Shown: piece after piece, positions 8,542 through 16,175 of the stretch
Position numbering within the stretch: the stretch's first letter is position 1
How the letters are laid out: each line of letters starts with the position of its first letter
Source: Halomonas denitrificans
GTDB lineage: Bacteria > Pseudomonadota > Gammaproteobacteria > Xanthomonadales > Wenzhouxiangellaceae
Length of the DNA stretch: 64,000 nucleotides
Direction of reading: 5' to 3'
Assembly (NCBI GenBank): GCA_019800895.1
Contig: JAHVKF010000001.1
Span: 620,001-684,000, forward strand
Made by a program: the position numbers and the translations under genes
The notes under the pieces: model-generated
What the model was told of the DNA's origin: nothing
Databases searched by the model: none
Seen by the model: the letters and a program-made list of their open reading frames with translations, nothing else

Positions 8542-9456
8542 TTAGGGTTCATCAGACGAGGAGCCCTCGAGAAACACCCTGAAGAACTCCCAATAGCTCT
8601 CGCCGAGCGCGGCGAACATCGCCCGGGGAGAACCATGGCCCACGCCAGGCAGGACCTCGAACGAATGTGGGATGTTCAATGCGGTCAGGTGCTCGGAGAA
8701 CCGCCGGTTGTTCTCCAGGAGCGGATCCGACTCTCCGATCAGTTGACGCATCGCCACCTTGCCACGCACCGCGTCCGCATTCTGCTCGGCGAGGAAGATG
8801 GGGCTCTGGGACCGGAAGTATTCCTGATCTCCTCCATAAACGCGGTCGAGAGTGTCCTGCGCTCTCTCGACTCCGGCGGTGGGCGCATTCTGGGGGTCGA
8901 GCATCTCTTGCAGAGGCCCGGCATTGAGCATCGAGATTGCCCCGAACAGGTGCGGGTATTTGAGCCCCAGCCTCGCTGCACCGTAGCCGCCCATACTGGC
9001 GCCCTCAAGAATGCGCCCTGGCGCCGAAGCGATCGTACGGTAAGCGGCATCAATGTGCGGAATCAGCTCGGAAACGACGATGCTCTCCATGGGGAGACTG
9101 CCGTCCCTGGAGTCGACCCACATGCTTGCACCGAGGCCGTCCGGGAAGACGACGATCAAGGGAGGCACTTTTCCTGTCCGGATGGCTGCATCGAAGCGGC
9201 TCGAAAGGATTGCAAGCACGCCTGGCGGAAAGCCACTCCCTCCGTGGAGCCAATACACGACGGGAAAGCGTTCCTCCGGCCTCGCCTCGTAGGCTGGTGG
9301 GAGGTAGATGTGGTACCCAAGCTCCAACTGCATCGCTGCGCTGGGGTACGTCCGTGCCAGGGCAAGGTGCTCGGAGGATCCTGGCGAAACGGGCTGACCG
9401 AACGCAATCGTTGGCGACAAGAGCAGCGCGAGTGCCAGTAAAATCAGGTTTCGCAT
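8542..9456 (-). CDS. secreted esterase-D-type alpha/beta hydrolase, integron cassette gene
   Basis: 304 residues from the ATG at 9456 (another ATG three codons upstream). A signal peptide is visible (MRNLILLALALLLSPTIAFG). The fold is a putative-esterase/feruloyl-esterase type: VVYWLHGGSG, the nucleophile elbow GASMGGYGA (Ser), and a late GVGHGSP carrying the likely catalytic His. Expected location is the periplasm or outside, hydrolysing an ester of unknown identity. It is the largest cassette gene here, in the unit 8261-9518. Confidence 0.85.
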   Translation of the reverse strand: MRNLILLALALLLSPTIAFGQPVSPGSSEHLALARTYPSAAMQLELGYHIYLPPAYEARPEERFPVVYWLHGGSGFPPGVLAILSSRFDAAIRTGKVPPLIVVFPDGLGASMWVDSRDGSLPMESIVVSELIPHIDAAYRTIASAPGRILEGASMGGYGAARLGLKYPHLFGAISMLNAGPLQEMLDPQNAPTAGVERAQDTLDRVYGGDQEYFRSQSPIFLAEQNADAVRGKVAMRQLIGESDPLLENNRRFSEHLTALNIPHSFEVLPGVGHGSPRAMFAALGESYWEFFRVFLEGSSSDEP

Positions 9457-9512
9457 TTCGAGCAACGGGTCATCTGCGCGTTCTCCCGAGGAGCATTGTA
9501 ATTCGCGCCGCC

Positions 9513-9595
9513 GCAGAACGTTTTAGCTAAGCGGCGCGCAAAGCGCGTCCGATGGAGGCCCGCAGGGCCGGAATGTCTTGAGCGACTTGTTAGAA
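9513..9595 (-). other. attC site (83 bp)
   Basis: Minus-strand reading starts TTCTAACAAGTCGCTCAAG and ends CTTAGCTAAAACGTTCTGC. The middle is a GC-rich palindrome (CCGGCCCTGCGGGCC and GGACGCGCTTTGCGCGCC). It is nearly identical to the site at 10264-10348, which shows that both belong to one integron. The right core here is GTTCTGC, weaker than consensus because those bases belong to the next cassette. Confidence 0.9.
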
Positions 9596-9596
9596 A

Positions 9597-10259
9597 TCAA
9601 GTCTTGGCGACCTCCTTAAAAGTGAACCCTTTGAGATCACTTTCCTGCACTACCTTTTGAAATTGCTCACTGAAGAAAATATCGGCAACATTTCCAAAGG
9701 CAAAAATCAAAGGAGGCTCAATGTTCGAGAAATAGCGTTTTAAGTAACTCTCGATATTTTGTTGAAAATGAATACCTGCAGCAATCCAATCCGATAAGGC
9801 CTTCAGGTCAAGATCCCCCTCTGGTTTATCGCCAGGATAGTCTGGCGGTTCTGTAATACCCTCGACCTCGGGCAGTCTTGTCTTAATTGGATGGATGAAA
9901 AAATAGCTAGATTCCAATTGGACGTTACTCGTATAGCTCTCTAGTGGCTGTCCGTACCAAATTCCGGACCGTTTTTCCGCGCCAACCCCATAAAAAGAGA
10001 CAGGAATTGCCTGAAATTCTTCGGGGCTTAGAAGCTCGCAGGCTCTTTCGCTGAGCACGATTCCTTCATCACTTCTTGGGCAATCACCCAGCGGAGGAGC
10101 CGTTCCGTCCTTGACGTATACCCTGGCCCCAAGAGACTTGACATTGTCTTTGAGAGGACGCCCATTCCTGAATTTCAGCATCTGCTCTCTTGCCTCTGAA
10201 CCAAACCGTACACGCGCGAATCGTGGCGGTCTCCTACCCAGCATGAGAATCTTGGTCAT
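9597..10259 (-). CDS. imm11-like hypothetical protein, integron cassette gene
   Basis: 220 residues, no signal peptide or membrane segment. The C-terminal part (VADIFFSEQFQKVVQESDLK, then GFTFKEV) and the middle (IVLSERACELLSPEEF) resemble the Imm11/DUF1629 family, many members of which are immunity proteins in polymorphic toxin systems. No toxin gene is adjacent. The stop is two bases from the downstream attC and the ATG starts about ten bases after the upstream junction, a compact cassette. GC is markedly low for this genome. The function as immunity is inference. Confidence 0.7.
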   Translation of the reverse strand: MTKILMLGRRPPRFARVRFGSEAREQMLKFRNGRPLKDNVKSLGARVYVKDGTAPPLGDCPRSDEGIVLSERACELLSPEEFQAIPVSFYGVGAEKRSGIWYGQPLESYTSNVQLESSYFFIHPIKTRLPEVEGITEPPDYPGDKPEGDLDLKALSDWIAAGIHFQQNIESYLKRYFSNIEPPLIFAFGNVADIFFSEQFQKVVQESDLKGFTFKEVAKT

Positions 10260-10263
10260 TGAG

Positions 10264-10348
10264 TTCTAACGTCTTAGCTAAGCGGCGCGCGTAGCGCGTC
10301 CGATGGAGGCCCGCCAGGGCCGGAACGTACTTGAGCGACTTGTTAGAT
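10264..10348 (-). other. attC site (85 bp)
   Basis: On the minus strand it begins ATCTAACAAGTCGCTCAAG (left core TCTAAC, 10348-10342) and ends CTTAGCTAAGACGTTAGAA (right core GTTAGAA, 10270-10264). TCTAAC pairs exactly with GTTAGA. The central palindrome GGACGCGCTACGCGCGCC and CCGGCCCTGGCGGGCC complete the fold. Same family as 9513-9595. Confidence 0.92.
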
Positions 10349-10367
10349 TGCGGCCTCGGAAGTCTTC

Positions 10368-10640
10368 TCATAGCTGATCTCTTTCTCTCATGTCGCCAGC
10401 TATTTTCTCCAGCTCCTCCGGATTGTCCGATCGCAGGATGTGGTAGAGCATCATGATCTCACCGGGCAGAGAAAACATAACCTTGAGTAGGGGCAATACC
10501 AGAAACAGCGCAATTGCCAAAATGGCGAGCCAGTTTGAAACCTGGTAGATGGCGAAGAGCCAATAGAGGAGCGCAACAACGCCTAAAACAAAGATTATTC
10601 CAAGTAGGAATTTGAGAGTGTATTTGAGCTTTGTCTTCAT
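10368..10640 (-). CDS. small two-segment membrane protein, first integron cassette
   Basis: 90 residues. Two hydrophobic stretches, about 10-32 (FLLGIIFVLGVVALLYWLFA) and 36-58, followed by an acidic/basic cytoplasmic tail (NPEELEKIAGDMRERD). No family is recognised. It occupies the cassette next to attI (10270-10656), the position with the strongest expected expression from the integron promoter Pc, and has the low GC of the other cassettes. Confidence 0.7.
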   Translation of the reverse strand: MKTKLKYTLKFLLGIIFVLGVVALLYWLFAIYQVSNWLAILAIALFLVLPLLKVMFSLPGEIMMLYHILRSDNPEELEKIAGDMRERDQL

Positions 10641-10650
10641 CCCTGAGTCA

Positions 10651-10720
10651 ATCTAACTATGAAATATGTGACGAAAGGGCTGTATAGCGAGTAGGCGCGC
10701 GAAATGGCGCGTTAGTCCGC
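10651..10720 (-). other. attI-like primary recombination site
   Basis: The minus strand carries ATAGTTAGATTGAC with a consensus core GTTAGAT (10657-10651); the crossover point would be after the G at 10657. The same GTTAGA core recurs at the 10264 attC junction. Between it and intI lies ACTAACGCGCC (near 10710), a possible second integrase binding site. The attI body is not conserved between integrons, so its limits are a guess. Confidence 0.55.
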
Positions 10721-10905
10721 GTATTTTCGTCGCCGATTGGCTTCAAGTCTCTGATTTCCAACGCCCTGCCCCGCTCGCCTCGCGTACCTATCCTGCATGA
10801 TCGCTGTTTAGCGCGCAAGTTTCCTACCCGAATTTCGGAAATTTCCCGATGGCGATCCGCCCCTCGATGGGGTCGACTGGGCGGGAGCCCCGACGAGCCG
10901 CCCGC

Positions 10906-11862
10906 ATGGCCGAAAAACTCCTCGACCGGATGCGCCGCCTGATCCGGGTCCGGCACTACAGCCCGAAGACCGAGAAGGCGTACATCCACTGGGTCCGACG
11001 CTTCATCCTGTTCCACGGCAAGCGGCATCCGGAGACGATGGGCGCCGAGGAGGTCACGGCGTACCTGAGCCACCTGGCCACGGAGCGGGACTGCGCGGCG
11101 GCGACGCAGAACCAGGCGCTCAACGCGATCCTGTTCCTGTACCGCCACGTGCTCGAGATCGACCTGCCGTGGCTGGACGAGGTGGTGCGCGCGAAGCGGC
11201 CGCAGCGGGTGCCCGTGGTGCTGACGGTGGCGGAGATCCGGTCGATCCTTGCCCAGCTGCAGCCGCCGCACGACCTGGTCGTGCGGCTGCTCTACGGCTC
11301 CGGCCTTCGCGTCGGGGAAGCGGCGGCGCTGCGGATCAAGGACGTCGACCTCGAGCGACGCTCGATCACGGTCCGCGACGGCAAGGGCGCGAAGGACCGG
11401 ATCACGGTGCTGGCCGACCGCTGCGTCGAGCCGCTGGCCGCGCAGATCGAGCGCGCCGCGGCCGTGGCCCGGCGCGATCGCGAACGGGGCGTTGGCGGGG
11501 TGATCCTGCCCCACGCGCTGGCGCGCAAGTACCCGAACGTGCAGTTCGAGGCGGCCTGGATGTTCGTCTTTCCCGCCCGGCACGTGAGCCGGGAACCGCG
11601 CAGCGGGCGGATCGCGCGCTATCACCTGCTGACCGGCTCGATCCAGCGGGCGGTCAAGAAGGCAACGCGGCAGGCCGGCATCCGCAAGCCGGTGACCAGC
11701 CACGTGTTCCGCCACTCCTTCGCCACCCACCTGCTCGAGTCCGGTGCGGACATCCGGACGATTCAACAGTTACTCGGCCACTCGGACGTGCGCACGACGA
11801 TGATCTACACCCACGTGGTTCAGCGCGGAGCGCTGGGGGCGCGGAGTCCGCTGGATGGCTGA
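10906..11862 (+). CDS. intI: integron integrase IntI
   Basis: 318 residues from ATG 10906 (an in-frame ATG at 10849 would add 19 residues). It is a tyrosine recombinase with the catalytic set visible: Arg in YGSGLRVGEAAALRIKD, HVFRHSFATHLLESG (HxxR), LLGHSD and the Tyr nucleophile in TTMIYTHV. The IntI-specific insertion is present (HALARKYPNVQFEAAWMFVF), which separates it from XerC/XerD; the ending RGALGARSPLDG is also IntI-like. It inserts and excises cassettes by attI x attC recombination. It is transcribed away from the array, as in other integrons, and shows no frameshift, so it is probably active. Confidence 0.95.
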   Translation: MAEKLLDRMRRLIRVRHYSPKTEKAYIHWVRRFILFHGKRHPETMGAEEVTAYLSHLATERDCAAATQNQALNAILFLYRHVLEIDLPWLDEVVRAKRPQRVPVVLTVAEIRSILAQLQPPHDLVVRLLYGSGLRVGEAAALRIKDVDLERRSITVRDGKGAKDRITVLADRCVEPLAAQIERAAAVARRDRERGVGGVILPHALARKYPNVQFEAAWMFVFPARHVSREPRSGRIARYHLLTGSIQRAVKKATRQAGIRKPVTSHVFRHSFATHLLESGADIRTIQQLLGHSDVRTTMIYTHVVQRGALGARSPLDG

Positions 11863-11885
11863 GGATTCCGTGCGCGCGTGCCGGG

Positions 11886-12251
11886 TCAGGCGCTGCGCAG
11901 GATCTTCTCCATCGGCCGGCCCTTCGCCAGCTCGTCGACCAGCTTGTCGAGGTAGCGGACCTGCTTCGTCAGCGGTGTTTCGATGTCCTCGATCCGGTAG
12001 CCGCAGATGGTTCCGGTGATGCGCTTCGCGTTCGGGTTGAGTTCCGCCCGTTCGAAGAACTGCTCGAAGGTCACGCCTTCATCGATCAGCCGCTTCACGT
12101 CGCGTTCGTCGAAGCCCGTCAGCCATTCGATGACCCGGTGCAGTTCCTCGACCGTGCGGCCCTTCTTCTCGACCTTGGTGACATAGTGCGGGTAGACCGC
12201 AGCGAAGGTCAGGGTCGCCATGCGTGCATCGTGCTCGGGGGTGGTGGTCAT
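11886..12251 (-). CDS. DUF2200 family protein
   Basis: 121 residues. The conserved features are seen as FAAVYPHYVTKVEKKGRT, WLTGFD, LNPNAKRITGTICGYRIEDI and the very typical ending VRYLDKLVDELAKGRPMEKI. The family is small, cytosolic and of unknown function. An internal ATG at residue 11 (MATLTF) is an alternative start. It lies back to back with the AlkD-like gene, same strand, about 65 bases apart. Confidence 0.88.
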   Translation of the reverse strand: MTTTPEHDARMATLTFAAVYPHYVTKVEKKGRTVEELHRVIEWLTGFDERDVKRLIDEGVTFEQFFERAELNPNAKRITGTICGYRIEDIETPLTKQVRYLDKLVDELAKGRPMEKILRSA

Positions 12252-12315
12252 CGGCCCTCCTGGGGTGGGTGCGAGACGGTGAGTGCGGAATGCATTCGAG
12301 TTCGGCCCGGCGGCG

Positions 12316-13026
12316 TCAACCGCCCTGCCTGGCCAGCTTCTTCTGGAGCGGCTCGGCGGACAGGTGCCTGGCCACGTCGAAGGGGTCGCAGTTGCCGCTG
12401 GCGCTGGTGAACTCGATCGGGCCGACCCGGCGAGCGACCTTCAGCGCCGCGCTGTTCAGCGCCTTGCTGCGCTTGCCGATGCCCATCAGCGCCGTGCCCA
12501 TGGACATGCGCACGTTCTCGGGCTCGTCGTCGATCGCCCGGTCGATCCGCTCGATGTGGTCGAGGAAGTACGCGTCCTCCGGCGCCTTCTTGCCCTTCCA
12601 CTTCGAGGCCTCGTACAGCAGGCCGTAGCCGCAGTCGCGGCGCACCGGGTCGTCGCTGCGAACCCAGTCGTCGGCCAGTTCCAGCGCGAAGGGCGCCTTG
12701 GCCAGGGTGGCGTCGCAGGACGCGAACACGTGGGCCAGCATGCCGCCGGCGAGTTGCTCGACCTGGCGCTCGGCCTGTTCGCGGGTGATCTTCTTCGGCT
12801 CGTCGATCAGCAGCGCGATGACCCGGGCGTCGTAGACGTCGGTGGCCCACAGCGCTTCGGCCAGCGCATGATCGCGCCCGAACTCCTTGGCGAGCTTGCG
12901 AAGCTGGGTCAGGCCGATGCCGAAGCTGCGCAGTCCCGCCCGGCCTTCTCCAAGCTTCTCCCAGTGCTGCATGCCGCGCTCGTTGCGTTCCGCTTCGAGC
13001 CGCTCGAGGACATCGTGTTCGTTCAT
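12316..13026 (-). CDS. AlkD-like DNA alkylation repair protein
   Basis: 236 residues, all-helical, matching the AlkD/COG4912 armadillo-repeat family: FGIGLTQLRKLAKEFGRDH near residue 35, ALWATDVYDARVIALLIDEP, and the C-terminal FTSASGNCDPFDVARH. Family members remove bulky or cationic alkylated bases, but this COG4912-type branch is less studied than Bacillus AlkD and the catalytic Asp/Trp set cannot be assigned with certainty from sequence alone. Neighbours are unrelated small genes, so no operon logic is evident. Confidence 0.75.
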   Translation of the reverse strand: MNEHDVLERLEAERNERGMQHWEKLGEGRAGLRSFGIGLTQLRKLAKEFGRDHALAEALWATDVYDARVIALLIDEPKKITREQAERQVEQLAGGMLAHVFASCDATLAKAPFALELADDWVRSDDPVRRDCGYGLLYEASKWKGKKAPEDAYFLDHIERIDRAIDDEPENVRMSMGTALMGIGKRSKALNSAALKVARRVGPIEFTSASGNCDPFDVARHLSAEPLQKKLARQGG

Positions 13027-13135
13027 GGGTCCCTCCTTCGTCCGCAGTCCGGACAGACGAGCTGCCCGTTCATGTTGCCATCCTGGCCGATGCGTTTCCC
13101 GTCCGACCGACCGCCCGGCAGACCGCTCGACCCCG

Positions 13136-13495
13136 CTAGCCTTCGCTGAGCAACGCCACCGAGCCGTCCGCGTGAACTGTAAAGCGGAGCGTGCGGAACC
13201 ACTGGCCCTCCTTCGCGTAGGCCGCTTCTCCGGACGCGACCCTGCCGTCGTGGAGTTCCGCGCGATAGCTTAGCGTTCCGCCCGCCGCCTGCGGAGCGAA
13301 GAACACGCGGCCTGCGCTGTCCGGCGCGACGGGGCCGATCGAGACGCGGCTGGTCGGAAGTTCGACGACGAATTCCCGGACGGGGTGATCGGACCGGTTC
13401 TGCACGTGCACCGTCGGCGCCATCTCGCGGCCCACGAGAACGGTTACCGCGACGAGCAGCAGCCCGGCGACGAGAGCGATCGAGAGCTTTTTCAT
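13136..13495 (-). CDS. small membrane-anchored hypothetical protein
   Basis: 119 residues. N-terminal hydrophobic segment (KKLSIALVAGLLLVAVTVLV) serves as signal anchor or uncleaved signal. The rest is beta-rich: TVHVQNRSDHPVREFVVEL and LSYRAELHDGRVASGEA. It resembles small periplasmic beta-sandwich proteins but no family is recognised. The open frame extends far upstream without a stop; the ATG at 13495 is chosen because of the signal sequence. Confidence 0.65.
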   Translation of the reverse strand: MKKLSIALVAGLLLVAVTVLVGREMAPTVHVQNRSDHPVREFVVELPTSRVSIGPVAPDSAGRVFFAPQAAGGTLSYRAELHDGRVASGEAAYAKEGQWFRTLRFTVHADGSVALLSEG

Positions 13496-13587
13496 TGCAG
13501 TCTCCGCAAGGTCGGGCGTGCAGGATGCCGCGCATCGACCGTCCTGGCCCGTCCCATTGGTCCCGCTTCGACCCGGCCCGGCACCGG

Positions 13588-14517
13588 TCAGACGTCCTCG
13601 ATCAGTTCCCGGTGCACCCGCACGGCGGTATTGCGCGGCCGGATCGTCCGGCCGCGGGCCTCCAGGTGCGCGCGGCAGATCGACGCACCGATCAGCAGGA
13701 TCAGCGAAGAGTAGTTGACCCACAGCAGCAGCAGGACCAGCGAGCCGGCCGCGCCGTAGGCCGAACCGGCCGCGGTGCTGGCCAGGTACCACGCGATCAG
13801 CGACTTGCCGACGGTGAACAGCAGCGCGGTGATGAACGCGCCGGGCAGCACGTCCTTCCAGCGCAGCATCACGTCGGGCAGGATGCGGAAGATGGCCGCG
13901 AACAGCAGCGTGACCACGGTCAGCGAGATCACCGGTTCGACGGCCAGCAGCAGCAGGCCGGGAATCGGCAGCCACTGCTCGGCGTAGGCGACCACGGCGC
14001 GGACCGCGACGCCGAGGAGCAGCGAGACCAGCAGGATGAAGCCGATCGACAGCACCATGGTCAGCGACAGCAGCCGCGCCTTGACGAACAGCCAGATCGA
14101 GTTGCGCGACGGCCGCGGCATGACGTCCCAGATCTGGTTCAGCGATTTCTGCATCTGGGCGAACACGGTGGTCGCACCGAGGATCGTGGCGGCAAGACCG
14201 GCCACCGTGGGCCAGATGCCCGACTGCTCGATCTGCGAGTTCTCGATCGCGGTCTCCACGGCGCTCATGGCCTGCGGACCCAGGGCCATCTCCAGCTGGT
14301 CCATCAGCTGCTGGCGTGCGGCATCCTCGCCGAGCAGCAGGCCGAGCATGGCCACGACCAGGATGACCACGGGCGCGATTGAGAACACGGTGAAGAAGGC
14401 CAGCGCCGCGGCGTAGATGAAGGCCTGGCTGTCCAGCCAGTTCTTGCCGGCGGCCTTGAACACCGCCGCCCAGTAGAACAGGAAATCGCGGATCGAGGAA
14501 ACGGCTGAAGACATCAT
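13588..14517 (-). CDS. YihY/virulence factor BrkB family membrane protein
   Basis: 309 residues with about six membrane segments. The family pattern is clear: FIYAAALAFFTVFSIAPVVI near residue 30 and GSLVLLLLWVNYSSLILLIG at 265-285, and a cytosolic tail (RTIRPRNTAVRVHRELIEDV). Once mislabelled RNase BN; the true role is unknown, with a transporter-like fold suggested for the family. Gene stands alone between two secreted hypothetical proteins on the same strand. Confidence 0.9.
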   Translation of the reverse strand: MMSSAVSSIRDFLFYWAAVFKAAGKNWLDSQAFIYAAALAFFTVFSIAPVVILVVAMLGLLLGEDAARQQLMDQLEMALGPQAMSAVETAIENSQIEQSGIWPTVAGLAATILGATTVFAQMQKSLNQIWDVMPRPSRNSIWLFVKARLLSLTMVLSIGFILLVSLLLGVAVRAVVAYAEQWLPIPGLLLLAVEPVISLTVVTLLFAAIFRILPDVMLRWKDVLPGAFITALLFTVGKSLIAWYLASTAAGSAYGAAGSLVLLLLWVNYSSLILLIGASICRAHLEARGRTIRPRNTAVRVHRELIEDV

Positions 14518-14583
14518 GGGAAAAGGATAACGAAGCCGCGTGCGCGAATCCGTGCTTCCGGTCCGGGCCCGCAGCGCGAACGC

Positions 14584-15123
14584 TTACATCGGGTCTTCGG
14601 GCCCGCCCACGACCATCCGCACGGCCCGGGCCTCTTCGCCCCAGGGCGCGATGTTGGTCATCTGCAGCACGACGGTGCCGTCCGGCCGCTCGGCCAGCTT
14701 GATCCGCCAGTGCCAGTCGGGCCCCTCGCCGGCCGGGTAGCTGTACTCGCCGGCGATCAGCGCGCCGTGGTCGCGCACCGGCTCGAGGCGCACGCGCTCG
14801 GGCTGGTGCCAGCTGTCGGACCAGGTCCAGCCGTCGTCCCGGCGCAGCTCGCCGGTCTGCGGCGCGTCCTTCCAGGCCCAGGTGTAGACGATGCGGTCGG
14901 TCTCGACCTTCAGCGTGCCGTCGCTGTGCTCTGCTTCGTTCCCCGTGGGGTCGAGCCAGAGTTCGTTGGGGCCGGTCCACTCGGCCCCGGCGTTGGCGTC
15001 GAGCCAGGCCTCGATCGTGGTCATGGAGTCGTCCTCGCTTGCATGCAGGCTGGGATGGGCGAACGCCGCCAGACCGAGCAGGCCGGCGGCAAGAAGGCAA
15101 GGAACGGGTTCACGGTCGGTCAT
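14584..15123 (-). CDS. secreted hypothetical protein
   Basis: 179 residues. The N-terminus has a hydrophobic stretch (LLAAGLLGLAAFA) ending near HASEDD that looks like a signal peptide; without it the protein could start at the Met in MTTIEAWLDANAG (15024). The mature part is rich in Trp and acidic residues: YTWAWKDAPQTGELRRDDGW and MTNIAPWGEEARAVRM. It resembles DUF1579-like lipocalin-type proteins in general layout, but I cannot assign a family. Confidence 0.6.
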   Translation of the reverse strand: MTDREPVPCLLAAGLLGLAAFAHPSLHASEDDSMTTIEAWLDANAGAEWTGPNELWLDPTGNEAEHSDGTLKVETDRIVYTWAWKDAPQTGELRRDDGWTWSDSWHQPERVRLEPVRDHGALIAGEYSYPAGEGPDWHWRIKLAERPDGTVVLQMTNIAPWGEEARAVRMVVGGPEDPM

Positions 15124-15234
15124 GGTCGGTCTCCCGGTGTCTGGATGGGCAACGGCGCCGCACGCGCCGGCGCGGCCGGCGGCGGTCGCTCGCAGGCAAC
15201 GGCCGACGGACGCCCGCAGGCCTTCTACAGCGTA

Positions 15235-15450
15235 CTACGACCAGCCCGGCCGCCAGCGCGACGCATCCTTCAGCTCGCGCCAGTCGATCGCGCGTTCGCG
15301 CCCGGTGAGCACGGCCTCGAGCAGACAATGCACGACATTTCCGTCGTCGTCGAACTCCACCTCGCTGACCCGGAAATGCTTCTCCCGCTTCTCGGGCTGC
15401 ACCGCCGTCCACTTGCTGTTCAACAGCTTCTTCGGGTGGAGGCGGTTCAC
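15235..15450 (-). CDS. TIGR02450-type Trp-rich small protein
   Basis: 71 residues, GTG start overlapping the stop of the metallopeptidase gene (GTGA). The family signature is complete: NRLHPKKLLNSKWTAVQP, EKHF, then WRELKD, SRW and PGW at the end. Function is unknown; the family is widespread in marine and soil gammaproteobacteria. The overlap indicates that it is translated with the VanZ-metallopeptidase pair. Confidence 0.9.
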   Translation of the reverse strand: MNRLHPKKLLNSKWTAVQPEKREKHFRVSEVEFDDDGNVVHCLLEAVLTGRERAIDWRELKDASRWRPGWS

Positions 15451-16175
15451 GGGAGAAACACCTCGTCGAAGGCTTGCCCCCTGCCGATGCGGTCGAGGTC
15501 GTCGAAGAAGGTCGCGGGCCGGACCAGCGGCTCCACGGCAAGCCGCGCCGCTCGATAGTGGGTGCGGACGTCACCGGCGAAGAACGCCGCGCCGCGGTCG
15601 AGTCCGCGCACGGCTTCGATAACGTGCTCGGGCAGCTCGATGTTCTCGGGCCGGTACGGTTCCCGGTGGTCGACGATCAGCGCCGCGCCCTCGTCGAACC
15701 AGGTCGGGATCTCGCGCAGGAAGCGCCAGAAGCCGACACGGTGCTGGATCTCGGCGTGGAGCCACTCGTGCGCGATCACGTCGACGTTGCGCCCCTCGGG
15801 GCCGAGGACGATGCACGCGCCCCAGGGCGCCCGGTGCATGCTCGCCGTGGCGTTCGCACCCCAGGCCGCCGCGATCTGCTCGTCCGCCACCACCAGCATC
15901 CGCGGGCGGGACTGCGGCGCACCGAAGACGGCCTCGATCCGCGCCGCGGCGCCGTCGACGTGGCGCGCGACCTCGTCGGCCACGGCCGTCGGCACCGGGC
16001 CGGCCAGGTACAGTTCGCCGGCATGGCGGTGCTCGGCGGACAGTCGCGCACAGGCCGCGGCCGGGTGCTGCGCGGCCAGCGCGACGCCGATGCAGGTGGC
16101 AATGCAGATCGCGACGAGAAGCGCTGCGCCACCGACGGCAGCGCAGGTCCGGACCTTTCGTTTTCGCGGGGTCAT
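15447..16175 (-). CDS. membrane-anchored HExxH metallopeptidase-like protein
   Basis: 242 residues from ATG 16175, which overlaps the stop of the VanZ gene (ATGA). An N-terminal membrane segment (about 12-35) is followed by an extracytoplasmic domain with HEWLHAEIQ, an HExxH zinc motif, near residue 133, and PTWFDEGAAL about 20 residues later, where the Glu is the usual third zinc ligand (gluzincin pattern). It resembles peptidase_MA-type proteins. Substrate unknown. The three overlapping genes VanZ, peptidase and Trp-rich form one operon. Confidence 0.75.
   Translation of the reverse strand: MTPRKRKVRTCAAVGGAALLVAICIATCIGVALAAQHPAAACARLSAEHRHAGELYLAGPVPTAVADEVARHVDGAAARIEAVFGAPQSRPRMLVVADEQIAAAWGANATASMHRAPWGACIVLGPEGRNVDVIAHEWLHAEIQHRVGFWRFLREIPTWFDEGAALIVDHREPYRPENIELPEHVIEAVRGLDRGAAFFAGDVRTHYRAARLAVEPLVRPATFFDDLDRIGRGQAFDEVFLP

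Larger units (their letters stand above)
6950..11862 (-). mobile_element. chromosomal integron: intI, attI-like site and cassette array
   Basis: An IntI-family integrase (10906-11862, plus) is followed leftward by an attI-like junction at about 10657 and cassettes whose genes are all on the minus strand, the standard divergent layout. Cassette units read from the junctions: 10270-10656, 9519-10269, 8261-9518, 7488-8260 and 6956-7487, each with one gene and an attC-type end. The cassette genes are lower in GC than the roughly 70 percent GC chromosome. None is a recognisable resistance gene, so this is a sedentary chromosomal integron rather than a clinical mobile one. The left limit is uncertain. 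Confidence 0.85.

Noticed and set aside
10790-10905. LexA-type SOS box in front of intI
   Set aside because: CTGT is present near 10804 but the second half (ACAG) is not at the right distance; no real match to CTGTN8ACAG.
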